A DNA stretch of 64,000 nt from Candidatus Gastranaerophilales bacterium (GCA_947624325.1 CANQJT010000005.1:98693-162692), one strand, 5' to 3'; counted from the first letter of the stretch, positions 17,325-27,576 are shown. Translations and numbers: made by a program. The notes: generated by a model from the sequence alone, not told the origin.

Positions 17325-18344
17325 TTATTTTACGTCAGCATCCTTCCAATATGCACAGTTGCCGCCTTCTCCATATACAAATTCTCTCAAAGAATCGGCA
17401 TTCGGTGTATCTTCTTTAAGCGGATATATCCATTCCTCATTCATAAAAGCTTCGCCGGTTGGACTATTCCATCTTGCTCCTTTTATGCCAAATAAAAGTT
17501 GTGTTGCTCCGCCGATATGTATTGCCTGTTTCCCAATTTTCTTTACATGATTAGCTAAAAACATACCGTAGGCACCTGCCCCAATCAACGCAATATCAAA
17601 ATCAATTTTGTTGATTTTTTCACACATTGTATCAAGTGCTTCAAACCAGTTTTTATACTGTTTTGTTTCACTGTTTCCTCCAAGTCCCTGTACTGCTTTT
17701 AAGGTCTTCAATTCAAACTCGGGTAAAGTAAGAGGATTTTTAAACAATTTTTCCCTTTTTTGGTATTGGTGCAGAATTGTTTTTTCAAAAGGATGAATTA
17801 CCAGCACTTTTTTCCCTTTTAAGAGTCTTGTCCAAGGTGTTTCAATTTTCCATATTTCATTTCCTAAGACACCTGCATTAAGAAGCTTGGCATTTGGAGC
17901 ATACTTTTCAATAACATTTTTTTCATATTCGTTTCTAGCTCCCATAATACCTATTGCATCAATATTTTTCGCAATTTCCAGTGTTTCACTGCAAAAACGA
18001 ATAAGATTATAATCATCGTTTGAAAAAAAGCCTGATAGGATTTTCATACTCTTTTTATAGCGATTTGGAAATTGTAAATTTACTTTTTGAATATTTTCTA
18101 AATAGTATCTAAGTGTAGAAAGCTCTGTTAATCCAAATCTTGTAATAAGGCAGGGACAATTCCCCCCCCCCATTTGTAAAAAGGTTTCAATAATTTTATT
18201 ACTGTCATTTTGGTCATATATAACTCTTGTTCCGAAGTGGTTATAGTTATAAAATTTGTACCTGTATTCCCTTCTTGCCTTTTTCCCCCATATCCATAAC
18301 CAGCAATATTTAAGCTTAAATTCCCTGATAAATTGTGTAAACAT
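17325..18344 (-). CDS. GT-D fold glycosyltransferase-like protein with poly-G tract
   Basis: The central CPCLITRFG-x2-EL segment fits the RFG-x-x-E motif of GT-D (DUF1792-type) glycosyltransferases, and VLVIHPFEKTIL and IGAGAYG motifs follow; likely a cytosolic enzyme of surface glycan synthesis. The ATG at 18344 (AAGGAA upstream) is chosen over an in-frame TTG at 18383; 339 residues. A run of ten G on the coding strand encodes the Gly-Gly-Gly just before the motif, at about residue 60. In this state the frame is intact; a change of one or two bases would truncate the protein. Family assignment is from motif memory. Confidence 0.7.
   Translation of the reverse strand: MFTQFIREFKLKYCWLWIWGKKARREYRYKFYNYNHFGTRVIYDQNDSNKIIETFLQMGGGNCPCLITRFGLTELSTLRYYLENIQKVNLQFPNRYKKSMKILSGFFSNDDYNLIRFCSETLEIAKNIDAIGIMGARNEYEKNVIEKYAPNAKLLNAGVLGNEIWKIETPWTRLLKGKKVLVIHPFEKTILHQYQKREKLFKNPLTLPEFELKTLKAVQGLGGNSETKQYKNWFEALDTMCEKINKIDFDIALIGAGAYGMFLANHVKKIGKQAIHIGGATQLLFGIKGARWNSPTGEAFMNEEWIYPLKEDTPNADSLREFVYGEGGNCAYWKDADVK
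18162..18171. repeat. Homopolymer C10 (G10 on coding strand) inside GT-D-like gene
   Basis: Ten consecutive C on the plus strand within the reading frame. Tracts of this length slip during replication in known contingency genes (Campylobacter, Helicobacter, Neisseria). The present length keeps the gene in frame (ON). Confidence 0.85.
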
Positions 18345-18423
18345 AATAATATATTCCTTTTTACTTTCAGATAATATTAGCAAAAATTAAAAAAGGATGT
18401 CAAGTTATAATAAATTTTGAAAT

Positions 18424-19212
18424 CTAACCTTTTATTTTTGTATCGCTCAAAATTTTAATTTGAAATTTTGTTCCGGCAGGTAATGACAATTTTTCCCCTT
18501 TTGTAAAAATTGCAATAATGGGGGATGCTGCAAAATTAACCGTATAAACAACAGTTCCTATTGCAAAAGGAACTATTGATAAAATATTTACGACAGGAAC
18601 AGGCCACATTACCATTGCCACATTATGCATAGCTCCAAATACTTTTTTCCCGGGAGTTAATGACTTTGAAACATTATGCCAATATTTTCTTTTTCCTTTT
18701 ATATTATTCAAAAAAACTTTTTTACTGTTTGCCATACTAACTTTTGTATCAATTTTAGACATAACACCGTTTAAATGAATTTCATCAACACAAAGCTCTA
18801 TAAGACCGCCGTTCCCCGTCAATTGAGGTCTGTGAGAATCGGTTACTCTGCCTTTAAAAATGGTACCTGAAGGTATTGTATATCCTTCTTTTGTTATAAC
18901 AGGGTTTGAAGAACTGAAGGAAATATATGTACCTTTCGGACTCCAATCCGATAATTTATTTCTCAAGATTAAATTTACTTTGCTGCCGTTTTTTAAAGTA
19001 TATGTTTCCCCTGTTGCTTTTATTACGGCAGGCAAGGAGGGGACTTCTTCTATATCTGCGGTAGGTATAGACTTGGGTAATTCAGGCAAGTCATTTTCTT
19101 CAACATTATAATTTTTTCTTATGGAAGCATCAATTGAAGAGTCAAATTCAACCCCTAAAACACACGTATTTGTGAATACTAATAATAAAAATAATACAAA
19201 AATCTTTTTCAT
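18424..19212 (-). CDS. Exported protein, unknown, TrbI-like C-terminal feature
   Basis: 262 residues. Signal peptide at 1-20 (FVLFLLLVFTNTCVLG). A beta-rich middle (GSKVNLILRN, SGTIFKGRVTD), a hydrophobic segment ~200-235, and the ending KLSLPAGTKFQIKILSD follow; the last resembles the LPAGT motif seen in conjugation/export proteins. No family is assigned with confidence. It stands alone between two minus-strand genes; probably envelope-associated. Confidence 0.6.
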   Translation of the reverse strand: MKKIFVLFLLLVFTNTCVLGVEFDSSIDASIRKNYNVEENDLPELPKSIPTADIEEVPSLPAVIKATGETYTLKNGSKVNLILRNKLSDWSPKGTYISFSSSNPVITKEGYTIPSGTIFKGRVTDSHRPQLTGNGGLIELCVDEIHLNGVMSKIDTKVSMANSKKVFLNNIKGKRKYWHNVSKSLTPGKKVFGAMHNVAMVMWPVPVVNILSIVPFAIGTVVYTVNFAASPIIAIFTKGEKLSLPAGTKFQIKILSDTKIKG

Positions 19213-19262
19213 ATTTCTATTTTAATATTAAATATTATTTTTTTACTCAATTAAATGAGTGA

Positions 19263-21023
19263 TTATTTTTCGGGTTCTTCAAATTTTTTAATTTGAGTTT
19301 CAAGCCCTGTCCAAATTTTATCATATTCTTCTTTTACAACATTTTGAATTGAACCTGATTGTTTATATTTTTTATAAAGTTTATCGGCAGAATCCCCGAT
19401 TAAACCTAAAATTGCACCGGATATTAATGAAAACATTAAGTTTTTAGCACCCGAAAACATTTTTGTTGTACCGTATACAAATGTAGCGAATGTACCGACT
19501 AAAGGTATACAAGTTGTTAAAGTTGTAGAAACCCGTTCTTCTTTACTATCTGCTTTTGAAATCGCATATGCACCTGCGCCTATAGGGAATAAAACTGACA
19601 TTACATCAGTCGGTGCAGAGCCTACTTTTAACTCGGCCTGCTTTAAAAAATACTGTCCCATTTCAAGGTCTGTTGCTTTTCTTAATCGCTTTGTTATCTT
19701 CTTAGACATTTTTGAATATTCTTTAAAATTTTTATCAGAAATAATTTTACAATTATTAAGACCTTTTAATACCGTCATTATTTCTTCTAATGCACCTTTG
19801 GAATTTTCATTTGCATGTAAAACACTATTGGTTATTTCTTTTACGGTATCTGTAATTATTTTCATTTCATCTGATGAATATTCATTTTTTGATACATTAG
19901 AAATTAAATCTGTTAGAGTTTTATTTATTTCATTAGATATATTTTGTCTTATTTTAGCCTCATTTTTACCTGAACATTTTCTAAAAATTTCCAGTTTTTG
20001 TTTTAATAATTTTATTTTTTCCATGGACGTTGCATCATCAGGCTTTATAACATCCAAAAGAGCATTAATATCATTTTTTATGCCATCCGAAATTGTATCT
20101 ATATTATTTGTCAGACTTTTTCTTGCTGAAATAATTTGTTTGCTTAAAGTATCTTGAGCTTCTTTTGTTAAATCAGCGGTAGCATATTTTTTATAACTTG
20201 ATTTTTTGAAAATTCCTTTATTTTTGAAAAATCTTTGTTCAATTTTCGCCGGCAAATCCTTCAAAAGAGATGAGCGGAATTTATCCCTTTTTATCCTTGC
20301 ACCCAAACTAAAACTTTTATCAAATGTAGTTTCAAGATTTTGAGTTTGATTTTCTAATAATGCAATCCATTCATCAAGAGTTTTTGTAACATTTTTTATT
20401 TTTATTTTTCTTGCTCTTGTTTCCGCATCCAGCATTTTTAAATCGTTAATTTTATATTCTTTTAATATTGAAGAAAAATCTTTAAGCATTATTTCAGCTT
20501 TATTATATTTTTTGCCTAAAGTTTTATCCACTATTTTTTTAAAAAAGGCGGTTGTTTTTTCACAGAATTTTTTTGTAATTTTATTTGTTTTGCATATTTT
20601 ATCAAAAATCCAATCTTTAATCGGAGTAAAATTTGATGCTGATTCTAAAGTATCAACTGCTTTTTTCGCTCCTTTTTTGCAATAAAACTTAGTTTTTTGA
20701 GCATAATTTTTTGAATTCATTGAGTTTGAAGATTTAATATCCCTTGATAATTTTCTTGCCCAATTTGAAAAATTTCCTCCATGCATACCTTTAGCCAAAA
20801 TCATACCGATAATTCCGGCTGTTAATATTGTTGATGCTACAGTTGAGCCAAATAATAATTTTTTCTTTTTGGATTTATTATTTGATTTATCAATATCATT
20901 TATATCCTTATTTTCTTTAGGATAAGTTGACGGCAAATTATTTTTTACATTTGAATCCTGAAAATTATAACTTGGAAATGTACTAAAAATATTATTATTT
21001 ATTTTTACATAATTATTATTCAT
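19263..21023 (-). CDS. Large Lys-rich helical protein with membrane segments, lineage type
   Basis: 586 residues, function unknown. An Asn-rich N-terminus is followed by a membrane helix at ~56-75 (LLFGSTVASTILTAGIIGMI), long charged helical stretches to ~470, and two or three hydrophobic segments at ~475-555. The layout resembles the 920-residue protein at 10.3-13.1 kb (Lys/Glu-rich helices between membrane segments), but no clear alignment was found. It starts 4 bases after the stop of the 87-residue gene upstream, so the two form an operon. Confidence 0.65.
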   Translation of the reverse strand: MNNNYVKINNNIFSTFPSYNFQDSNVKNNLPSTYPKENKDINDIDKSNNKSKKKKLLFGSTVASTILTAGIIGMILAKGMHGGNFSNWARKLSRDIKSSNSMNSKNYAQKTKFYCKKGAKKAVDTLESASNFTPIKDWIFDKICKTNKITKKFCEKTTAFFKKIVDKTLGKKYNKAEIMLKDFSSILKEYKINDLKMLDAETRARKIKIKNVTKTLDEWIALLENQTQNLETTFDKSFSLGARIKRDKFRSSLLKDLPAKIEQRFFKNKGIFKKSSYKKYATADLTKEAQDTLSKQIISARKSLTNNIDTISDGIKNDINALLDVIKPDDATSMEKIKLLKQKLEIFRKCSGKNEAKIRQNISNEINKTLTDLISNVSKNEYSSDEMKIITDTVKEITNSVLHANENSKGALEEIMTVLKGLNNCKIISDKNFKEYSKMSKKITKRLRKATDLEMGQYFLKQAELKVGSAPTDVMSVLFPIGAGAYAISKADSKEERVSTTLTTCIPLVGTFATFVYGTTKMFSGAKNLMFSLISGAILGLIGDSADKLYKKYKQSGSIQNVVKEEYDKIWTGLETQIKKFEEPEK

Positions 21024-21027
21024 TTTC

Positions 21028-21291
21028 TTATTTCTTTGTTATTAATTTAGCAAAGAAATCCTTACTTGATTTTATTATTTTAGCAATACCTTTCCTGCTT
21101 TTAATTGCAAACAATCCGGCAATAGTGATTCCGGTTGCAGTTAAAATTGTCTTTTTAAAGGAGTCTTTATCAGAATTACCTTTTTGTTTCGCAATCGGAC
21201 TATTAGGATTAGTATAATGTTGAGTTCTGGAACTCAAATAACCGCTTCCGTATGAAGATTTATAATTGTTGTAAAAGACGGAATTCCACAT
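21028..21291 (-). CDS. Small protein with one membrane helix, unknown
   Basis: 87 residues: a Tyr/Ser-rich N-terminus (WNSVFYNNYKSSYGSGY), then a single hydrophobic helix at ~50-65 (TILTATGITIAGLFAI) and a basic tail. GGAG precedes the ATG. First gene of an operon with the 586-residue protein, and probably its partner. Not recognised. Confidence 0.6.
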   Translation of the reverse strand: MWNSVFYNNYKSSYGSGYLSSRTQHYTNPNSPIAKQKGNSDKDSFKKTILTATGITIAGLFAIKSRKGIAKIIKSSKDFFAKLITKK

Positions 21292-21475
21292 AATTCACTC
21301 CTTATATATATAAAAAAAACATTACGAAAAAAATTGCCTGTTTCTTTAATTTTATTTAATTATATTTACAATTATTTTTTTTATATAAACTTTACTCCAA
21401 ATGCTGTATTTTTCGCTAAAAACCTTCCTTTTTTCCGAATTTTATCAGATTATATATATAGAGGAATAAGTTTTA

Positions 21476-23116
21476 ATGTATAAAGAAAAAACTGATTTAA
21501 ACCTGATGGCTCAAAATTTTATGGAAGAAGCAAGGCTCTGCCATGAAAAATATCTTATTAAAGGGAACCGTAATGATTTAGATAATGCGGTTGATAACTA
21601 TATTGATGCCATTAAATATAATCCGAATATTCCTGAAGCCTACTACAGACTTGCTACTTTATTATGGGATAAAGGTGAAATTAATCTATCATGTGCAATT
21701 GAGCAATGTAAATCTGCAATTAATTTATCACCCCACAATCCTAATGCAAGAATTTATACGGCTTATTTCCTTGAACAAGCTAAAAATTACGAAGAGGCAG
21801 AAAAAGAATTTAAAGAGGCTATTAAATTAAGCCGTCTTAAATCAGCAAGACCAAGGTTATCATTAGCATCTATGTATATTGATAAAATGCATGATACTAA
21901 TATAAATCCAAAAGACCTGTCAATGTCTTTATACTATATTTTATCAGGCAGTTTAAGTATAGCATTTGATTTGCCTTCCGTTAAAATGTTATATAAAAAT
22001 CTTAAAAAAAGCACCTCACTACTTTTTTATGACGTACTTGGAAATATATTTGAAAAAACCAAGAATTACTCTATGGCGGTAAAAGCTTATGATCACGCAG
22101 CAAATTCAACAGGAAGAGAAGAACTATATTATACAAAAATCGGTGATATTAATATAAAAAATGAAGAAATTCAAACAGCAAGAAATTCATATATGAAAGC
22201 TCTGGAAGCAAATCCATATAATAAAGACTTGCTTTTAAAACTCGCAACTCTAACACAAATATATTTTGAAGAAGATATTAATACCTCAATTGACTGCTAT
22301 TCAAAACTGCTGGAGCAAGGTGAAGACAGACCGGAAATATATTATGAACTGGGGCATCTTTATTTAAAAAAAGAAGATTTTATAAATTCAATAAATGCAT
22401 TTAAGCTGGCTATTGAACGGGATTGTGAAAATCCGTTTTATCATAATGCATTGGCATATGCTCTTGTAAGAGCTGAACAATATGATGATGCTTGTGAACA
22501 TTATAAATTTGCAATTGATAAAAATCCCGACCCCGAATGGACTTCAATAGTTTGTCAAGCATTAGCTTCGCTTTATCATAAAGTCTATGATGATATTGAT
22601 TCCGCACTTGATATGCTTAAAACTGCAATAATGCTCGATAGAAATAATGATGAAGCTTTTCAGGAATTAGGTGATATTTATATTGAATGTGAAGATATTG
22701 ACAGTGCCATAAAATCATATTGCGAATCAATAAAAATAAATCCGAAAAATGCCTCTGTATATAATAAATGTGCAATGGCATTATGGCAAAAAGATTATTT
22801 AGAGGAAGCAATAATTGCATATCATAAAGCTATAGGAATAAATCCTGATTATTATAATGCCTATAACAACTTAGGAGTTATATACTTAGACGGGATTTGC
22901 AACTTAAAAGAAGCTAAAAAATTATTTGAAACCGCATTATCAATAAAACCTGATTATGTAATGGCTCATTTTAATTTGGGAAGAGCTTACGAAAAATCAG
23001 GTAAAAAAATTGAAGCGGCAAAATACTATCAAAAAGCTCTTGAATTAAACGATATTGAAGCCGAAATGGATTCCGAAGAAATTCGTAACAAATTATATTC
23101 TTTATTTGAGGTTTAA
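21476..23116 (+). CDS. TPR-repeat protein, cytosolic
   Basis: 546 residues made almost entirely of tetratricopeptide repeats, about twelve, with typical turns such as NPNIPEAYYRLA, NPYNKDLLLKLA, NPKNASVYNKCA and NPDYYNAYNNLG. No signal peptide. A superhelical protein-binding scaffold. Gene organisation gives no partner: it is a single gene with GAGGAA before the ATG. Confidence 0.85.
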   Translation: MYKEKTDLNLMAQNFMEEARLCHEKYLIKGNRNDLDNAVDNYIDAIKYNPNIPEAYYRLATLLWDKGEINLSCAIEQCKSAINLSPHNPNARIYTAYFLEQAKNYEEAEKEFKEAIKLSRLKSARPRLSLASMYIDKMHDTNINPKDLSMSLYYILSGSLSIAFDLPSVKMLYKNLKKSTSLLFYDVLGNIFEKTKNYSMAVKAYDHAANSTGREELYYTKIGDINIKNEEIQTARNSYMKALEANPYNKDLLLKLATLTQIYFEEDINTSIDCYSKLLEQGEDRPEIYYELGHLYLKKEDFINSINAFKLAIERDCENPFYHNALAYALVRAEQYDDACEHYKFAIDKNPDPEWTSIVCQALASLYHKVYDDIDSALDMLKTAIMLDRNNDEAFQELGDIYIECEDIDSAIKSYCESIKINPKNASVYNKCAMALWQKDYLEEAIIAYHKAIGINPDYYNAYNNLGVIYLDGICNLKEAKKLFETALSIKPDYVMAHFNLGRAYEKSGKKIEAAKYYQKALELNDIEAEMDSEEIRNKLYSLFEV

Positions 23117-23143
23117 TTACTTATACTGAGTAAAATAAAAAAT

Positions 23144-24670
23144 TTACATTAATGTTTGAATATAATAAAATATATCATCACTATATTCGTTATATTTAAT
23201 TTTTCGCTTTTTTAGTTCCTGTTTCATAAAATCGATATCAGGCGAAATTGAAAACGAATGAAACCTTCCTGTAAAATAAAAATTGGCTTTATCTGTTTCT
23301 TTATTAAGTATGTCTAAGAAAATATTATTTATTTTATCTTGTTGTTCTATATTTAATATTGGTAAAAATTCAAATTGATATTCTTTATTTATATTAAAGT
23401 AATGATTATAAAACCTTAAAAGAACATAAGTTTCGGATGAAGTTATAACCATTTCTTCTGATTTATAATTTTCTAAAACAGATTTGGCAAATTTCATTGC
23501 ATTTATTCTTACATAACTTCCGTAATAACTATATTTATTATTATCAAAATCATAGTTTAGATTGAATATATTATTAAAATTTAAAAGATAAAATATAAAA
23601 ACAGCTATCAATATTGATTTTACGGTTAGTAATAATTTAACAGGAATTTTCTCAATATTTGTAATGTTAACAGGAACTTCAATCAGCTTAGAAACCGCAA
23701 GTATAATCATCGGGCATAAATATAAACAATGTCTGTCAAACATTGGATAAACTTTTAAACAAGCTGCCGTAAACATAAGTATTATAATACTTATATACAA
23801 TAAACCATATTTTTGTTTATCAATAAAAAATGAAATTAAACCTGCCAGAAAAACATATTTTATATAGTATTTATCATCATATATATTAAAAATATATCGG
23901 AATAACTTATTAATCAATTGTGAAATATCTTGGAATGTAAAATTTAATAATCCGACTTCACTAACTGTATAGTAGTTTAACGCATATTTATATAAATCTA
24001 AATCTATTAAATATAAATATAATAAAGTAAGTATTATACCCAAAAATATCCACAAACATTTAAAATTGAATTTCTTTTCTTCAAAGCTTTTCACTAAAAT
24101 AATTGAGGGAATTATAAACATCGAAGTAAATGAAAATAAAACAAGAAAAACAGAAATTAATGTATATAAAACAGTCTTTTTTACCGTTAATTCTTTAAAT
24201 GTAATATATTTATAACTTAAAAGAAGTAATACAGATATTAAAACATCCGAAGAGTAAGGTCTAAACTCGGCGCTATAATGTATCAGCCAATAATTTACAG
24301 AGAACAAAAGCAACCCTGTTAAAATGGCAATTTTATTTTTTAAAGTATTTTTTATTAATACGAAAAATGCGAATAAAGACAATATTCCCGAAATTAATGA
24401 AACTATTCTGAAAGTATAAAATGAGAATCCGAAAAGTTTTAAAATTCCCATATGTAATACCATCCATAAAGGAGGAATTTTACAAAAACAATTAACCGCT
24501 TTAAATAAATCGGAAAAATTCATTTCATAAAATCTCATTCCGGATAAACACTCATCAAATTCAAACGGGATTGCTTGCAAATATAATTTAATTCTTAAAA
24601 ATATCCCTATTCCCAAAATTAAAATAATTAAAAATTTATAAATATAATTATTTAATTTGCTAATAATCAT
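23144..24670 (-). CDS. GT39/ArnT-like membrane glycosyltransferase
   Basis: 508 residues with about eleven hydrophobic segments, GT-C topology. The N-terminal EFDECLSGMRFYEMNF carries the acidic pair (D/E) of the first loop that is catalytic in protein mannosyltransferase/ArnT relatives. FRPYSSDVL in a later loop is also typical. Probably transfers a sugar from a polyprenyl-phosphate donor to a lipid or protein at the outer face of the inner membrane. The start overlaps the sigma-factor gene stop by 11 bases. Confidence 0.75.
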   Translation of the reverse strand: MIISKLNNYIYKFLIILILGIGIFLRIKLYLQAIPFEFDECLSGMRFYEMNFSDLFKAVNCFCKIPPLWMVLHMGILKLFGFSFYTFRIVSLISGILSLFAFFVLIKNTLKNKIAILTGLLLFSVNYWLIHYSAEFRPYSSDVLISVLLLLSYKYITFKELTVKKTVLYTLISVFLVLFSFTSMFIIPSIILVKSFEEKKFNFKCLWIFLGIILTLLYLYLIDLDLYKYALNYYTVSEVGLLNFTFQDISQLINKLFRYIFNIYDDKYYIKYVFLAGLISFFIDKQKYGLLYISIIILMFTAACLKVYPMFDRHCLYLCPMIILAVSKLIEVPVNITNIEKIPVKLLLTVKSILIAVFIFYLLNFNNIFNLNYDFDNNKYSYYGSYVRINAMKFAKSVLENYKSEEMVITSSETYVLLRFYNHYFNINKEYQFEFLPILNIEQQDKINNIFLDILNKETDKANFYFTGRFHSFSISPDIDFMKQELKKRKIKYNEYSDDIFYYIQTLM

Positions 24671-25322
24671 AATGTTCTTTTTTATTTAAATATTCTCTTA
24701 TAACATTTAAAGAAGATTGAATAATTCTGGTAATTCTGGAAGATGAAAGACCTACTTGTTCTGCTATTTCTTTAACTTGCATATTACGGTAGAACCTGTA
24801 TTCAATAATAATCCTTTCTTTTTGAGGGAGTTTAGCAATTGCTTCCCTAATAACTCTTCCCAATTCGGAAATTTCAGCTTTTTCATCGGGAAGTGCAGAA
24901 GGATCTTTAATAAAATCAAACGGAGAATCATTATCTGATGCAGCGGCAGCTAAACTATCTATTGATAAAATGGTTTCGTAGATAGCTTCACGAACTTTAC
25001 CCGGAGTAATTGAATTTTCCTCATCATTTTCTTCTCCTGAGACATCTTCTTCGTCTTTATCAACATTTGCATGTTTTAATGAATACCATTTATATCTGTT
25101 TCTTAATTCATTTCTTATAGCCCATCTGACAGCAGTAGCAATATACGCATTATTATACCTTGCAAGTTGTTCTTCGGTTTTATCCTTTATCATTACCTGT
25201 ATGGCAATAATACCGATACTTACAAGCTCATCATAATCCACCATATGCGATGGAATTCTTTTATGTTCTACCTTTGCTACCTTTTCGATTATTTCAATAT
25301 AATCTTGAATCTTTGCCTGCAT
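24660..25322 (-). CDS. Sigma-70 family factor, FliA-like
   Basis: 220 residues. Region 2 is visible around YDELVSIGIIAIQ and TAVRWAIRNELRNRY (~28-78). Region 4 is around LPQKERIIIEYRFYRNMQVKEIAEQVGLSSSRITRII (given here only by its ends, ~165-205). An acidic linker replaces most of region 3. It lies 22 bases downstream of flhB, which supports a sigma-28-type role, but no other flagellar gene is in the window. A general alternative sigma factor is the other possibility. Confidence 0.75.
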   Translation of the reverse strand: MQAKIQDYIEIIEKVAKVEHKRIPSHMVDYDELVSIGIIAIQVMIKDKTEEQLARYNNAYIATAVRWAIRNELRNRYKWYSLKHANVDKDEEDVSGEENDEENSITPGKVREAIYETILSIDSLAAAASDNDSPFDFIKDPSALPDEKAEISELGRVIREAIAKLPQKERIIIEYRFYRNMQVKEIAEQVGLSSSRITRIIQSSLNVIREYLNKKEHYDY

Positions 25323-25344
25323 ACTTTTTTTCTGTTATCTTTTC

Positions 25345-26418
25345 TTATATATTACTACCTTTTTGAGTATTTCGCAAATTGTATACAAAAATCAAAATCT
25401 CCGCAACAGCTTTATATAATTCGGGAGGAATAGTAGCATTAATCTCGACCATTCTGAATATAGCTCTGGCTACAGGCGGATTTTCAATAACAGGAATTGA
25501 ATGCTGTCTTGCTATTTCAATAATTTTTTTTGCAAACAGTTCAGTACCTTTTGCAAGTAATACGGGAGATTCCATTTGCTGTGCATCATACTTTAATGCG
25601 CAAGCGATATGTGTGGGATTAGATACAACAAAGTCCGCATCAGGTACAGCATCCATCATTTTTTGCTGAAGCATCTGCTGTCTTCTTTGTCTTAAAGCAG
25701 CTTTTACATGAGGATCACCTTCAGAGTTTTTATATTCATCTTTTACTTCTTTAAAAGACATTTTTTGATCCTGTAAAAATTTCCATCTGACCATTCCGTA
25801 ATCGGCAGCAGCTATTATTAAAAATGCAATACCTGCTTTTATAACGAAATCTATAATTAAAGATCCGAATTCATTTAATATTGCAAAACTGTTTTCTATT
25901 GCAACAAGCCCTATTATTGTTTCAAGATGCGAATTATAAACCATCCAGCCTATAATTCCCAATATAACTACTTTAACAATATTTTTTACAAGCTCAAACA
26001 AAGTTTTAGGAGACATAATATTTTTAAAATATTTTGAAGGGTTTAATTTATCCAGTTTGGGTTCTAATGGTTTTGTTGTTACCAAAGGTCCTACCTGAAT
26101 AAAATCCCCTACAATAGCTATAAAAGCAGCTACTATTAATATAGGGCCTATAATTAACATTGTAGGAACAAGAATTGAAACTGCAAGATGAGTGTAACCT
26201 ATATCTTCCAAGTGTTTATCAGGTATCTTATCATATAAATATACAAACAATATTGATATTTGATCCCAAATAAAAGGCGACAATTTTAAAATTACAATAA
26301 ACATAACAAGAAGCGCTAAAGCGGTGGAAAAATCTTTAGATTTAACAACCTGTCCTTCTTTTCTTGCTCTTTGAAGCTTTTGCTGGCTGGCTTCAAATTG
26401 TTTATTCTCGTCACCCAT
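25345..26418 (-). CDS. flhB: Flagellar/type III secretion export gate protein FlhB
   Basis: 357 residues. Four hydrophobic segments in the N-terminal two thirds, then a cytosolic domain with the autocleavage motif NPTH (VVSNPTHIACALKYD, ~265). The N-terminus EASQQKLQRARKEGQV is the FlhB signature. Controls substrate switching of the flagellar export gate. Only the sigma-factor gene downstream is related; the rest of a flagellar set is absent here. Confidence 0.92.
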   Translation of the reverse strand: MGDENKQFEASQQKLQRARKEGQVVKSKDFSTALALLVMFIVILKLSPFIWDQISILFVYLYDKIPDKHLEDIGYTHLAVSILVPTMLIIGPILIVAAFIAIVGDFIQVGPLVTTKPLEPKLDKLNPSKYFKNIMSPKTLFELVKNIVKVVILGIIGWMVYNSHLETIIGLVAIENSFAILNEFGSLIIDFVIKAGIAFLIIAAADYGMVRWKFLQDQKMSFKEVKDEYKNSEGDPHVKAALRQRRQQMLQQKMMDAVPDADFVVSNPTHIACALKYDAQQMESPVLLAKGTELFAKKIIEIARQHSIPVIENPPVARAIFRMVEINATIPPELYKAVAEILIFVYNLRNTQKGSNI

Positions 26419-26433
26419 TTATTTTAACCGATT

Positions 26434-26961
26434 TTAATATTCCACCATTGACACAACTTCAACACCTTCGGGCAATTTTTTTCTTCCCTCAAGTTCCTTC
26501 AGCTCAACTATAAATGCAGCCGCTTTTACATCGGCACCTGCTTTTTTTAATAATTTACAAGCAGCGGCAACCGTACCGCCCGTTGCCAATAAATCATCAA
26601 TAACTATTACTTTTTTGCCTTGCTCTACGGCATCTTTGTGTATTTCTAATTTATCTGTGCCGTATTCAAGTGCATATTCTTCACTAATTGTCTCTGCAGG
26701 AAGTTTTCCGGGTTTCCTTATCAATATACAACCTGCATTTATGTTGTATGCCAGTGCGCTTCCGAATATAAATCCTCTTGATTCTACGACGGCTACATAA
26801 TCAATTCCTTTGTTCCTGAATTTATCGGAAAGAAAATCTATCATTGCTTTTAGGGCTTCTTTATCTTTTACTGCAGTTGTTATATCTCTAAATATTATTC
26901 CTTTTACGGGAAAATCATTTATATTTCTGATTTTTTCTTTTACCATTTCAACCGTATTCAT
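26434..26961 (-). CDS. apt: Adenine phosphoribosyltransferase
   Basis: Purine salvage: adenine + PRPP to AMP. The N-terminus DFPVKGIIFRDIT and the PRPP-binding VIVIDDLLATGGT (~119-131) are diagnostic. 175 residues, normal. Lies upstream of flhB on the same strand with 15 bases between, probably co-transcribed by chance of order. Confidence 0.95.
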   Translation of the reverse strand: MNTVEMVKEKIRNINDFPVKGIIFRDITTAVKDKEALKAMIDFLSDKFRNKGIDYVAVVESRGFIFGSALAYNINAGCILIRKPGKLPAETISEEYALEYGTDKLEIHKDAVEQGKKVIVIDDLLATGGTVAAACKLLKKAGADVKAAAFIVELKELEGRKKLPEGVEVVSMVEY

Positions 26962-26997
26962 TATTTACTCCTTCTTAACTCCTATTTTTATTTTACA

Positions 26998-27576
26998 CTA
27001 AACTCGTTTTTTTGTAATTTCATCAAGCATTTCCTTTAATAATTTCGTAGGAAGCCCGACTATATTATTATATTCGCCTTTAATTTCTTTAATAAATCCG
27101 ATAGGCAGTTCTTGAATACCGTATGAACCTGCCTTATCATATGGCTTTTTTGCTTTTATATAGTTTATTATATCTTCATCAGACAGATTATTAAATGAAA
27201 CTTCGCTGGTTTGTGATTTAATAATTTTTTTATTTTTTTCAACATCTATTATGCATACACCTGTTACAACTTTATGCGTTTTACCGCTCAATTTGCTCAG
27301 CATTTTATGAGCATCATCAAAATCTTTAGGTTTCCCTAAAACCTCATTTTCAAGTATAACGACAGTATCAGCACTTATTATAATTTCCGAATTATGATAT
27401 TTTTCCTTAACTGATAATCCTTTTTTTTCTGCTATACCTTCAATTAAACTATAAGAAAAATTTTGCCCGAATATATTTTCATCAAAATCGGGGGAAACAG
27501 CCTCAAAATTTATCCCCATTTCTTTTAATAAAGCTGACCTTCTTGGTGATGTCGAAGCAAGTATTATTTTATTCAT
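26998..27576 (-). CDS. maf: Maf-like nucleoside triphosphate pyrophosphatase
   Basis: Hydrolyses dTTP/UTP or modified nucleotides to monophosphates. Signature LASTSPRRSALL at 6-17, DTVV at ~70, DKAGSYGIQE at ~145. 192 residues, standard. Followed 36 bases later by apt. Confidence 0.93.
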   Translation of the reverse strand: MNKIILASTSPRRSALLKEMGINFEAVSPDFDENIFGQNFSYSLIEGIAEKKGLSVKEKYHNSEIIISADTVVILENEVLGKPKDFDDAHKMLSKLSGKTHKVVTGVCIIDVEKNKKIIKSQTSEVSFNNLSDEDIINYIKAKKPYDKAGSYGIQELPIGFIKEIKGEYNNIVGLPTKLLKEMLDEITKKRV

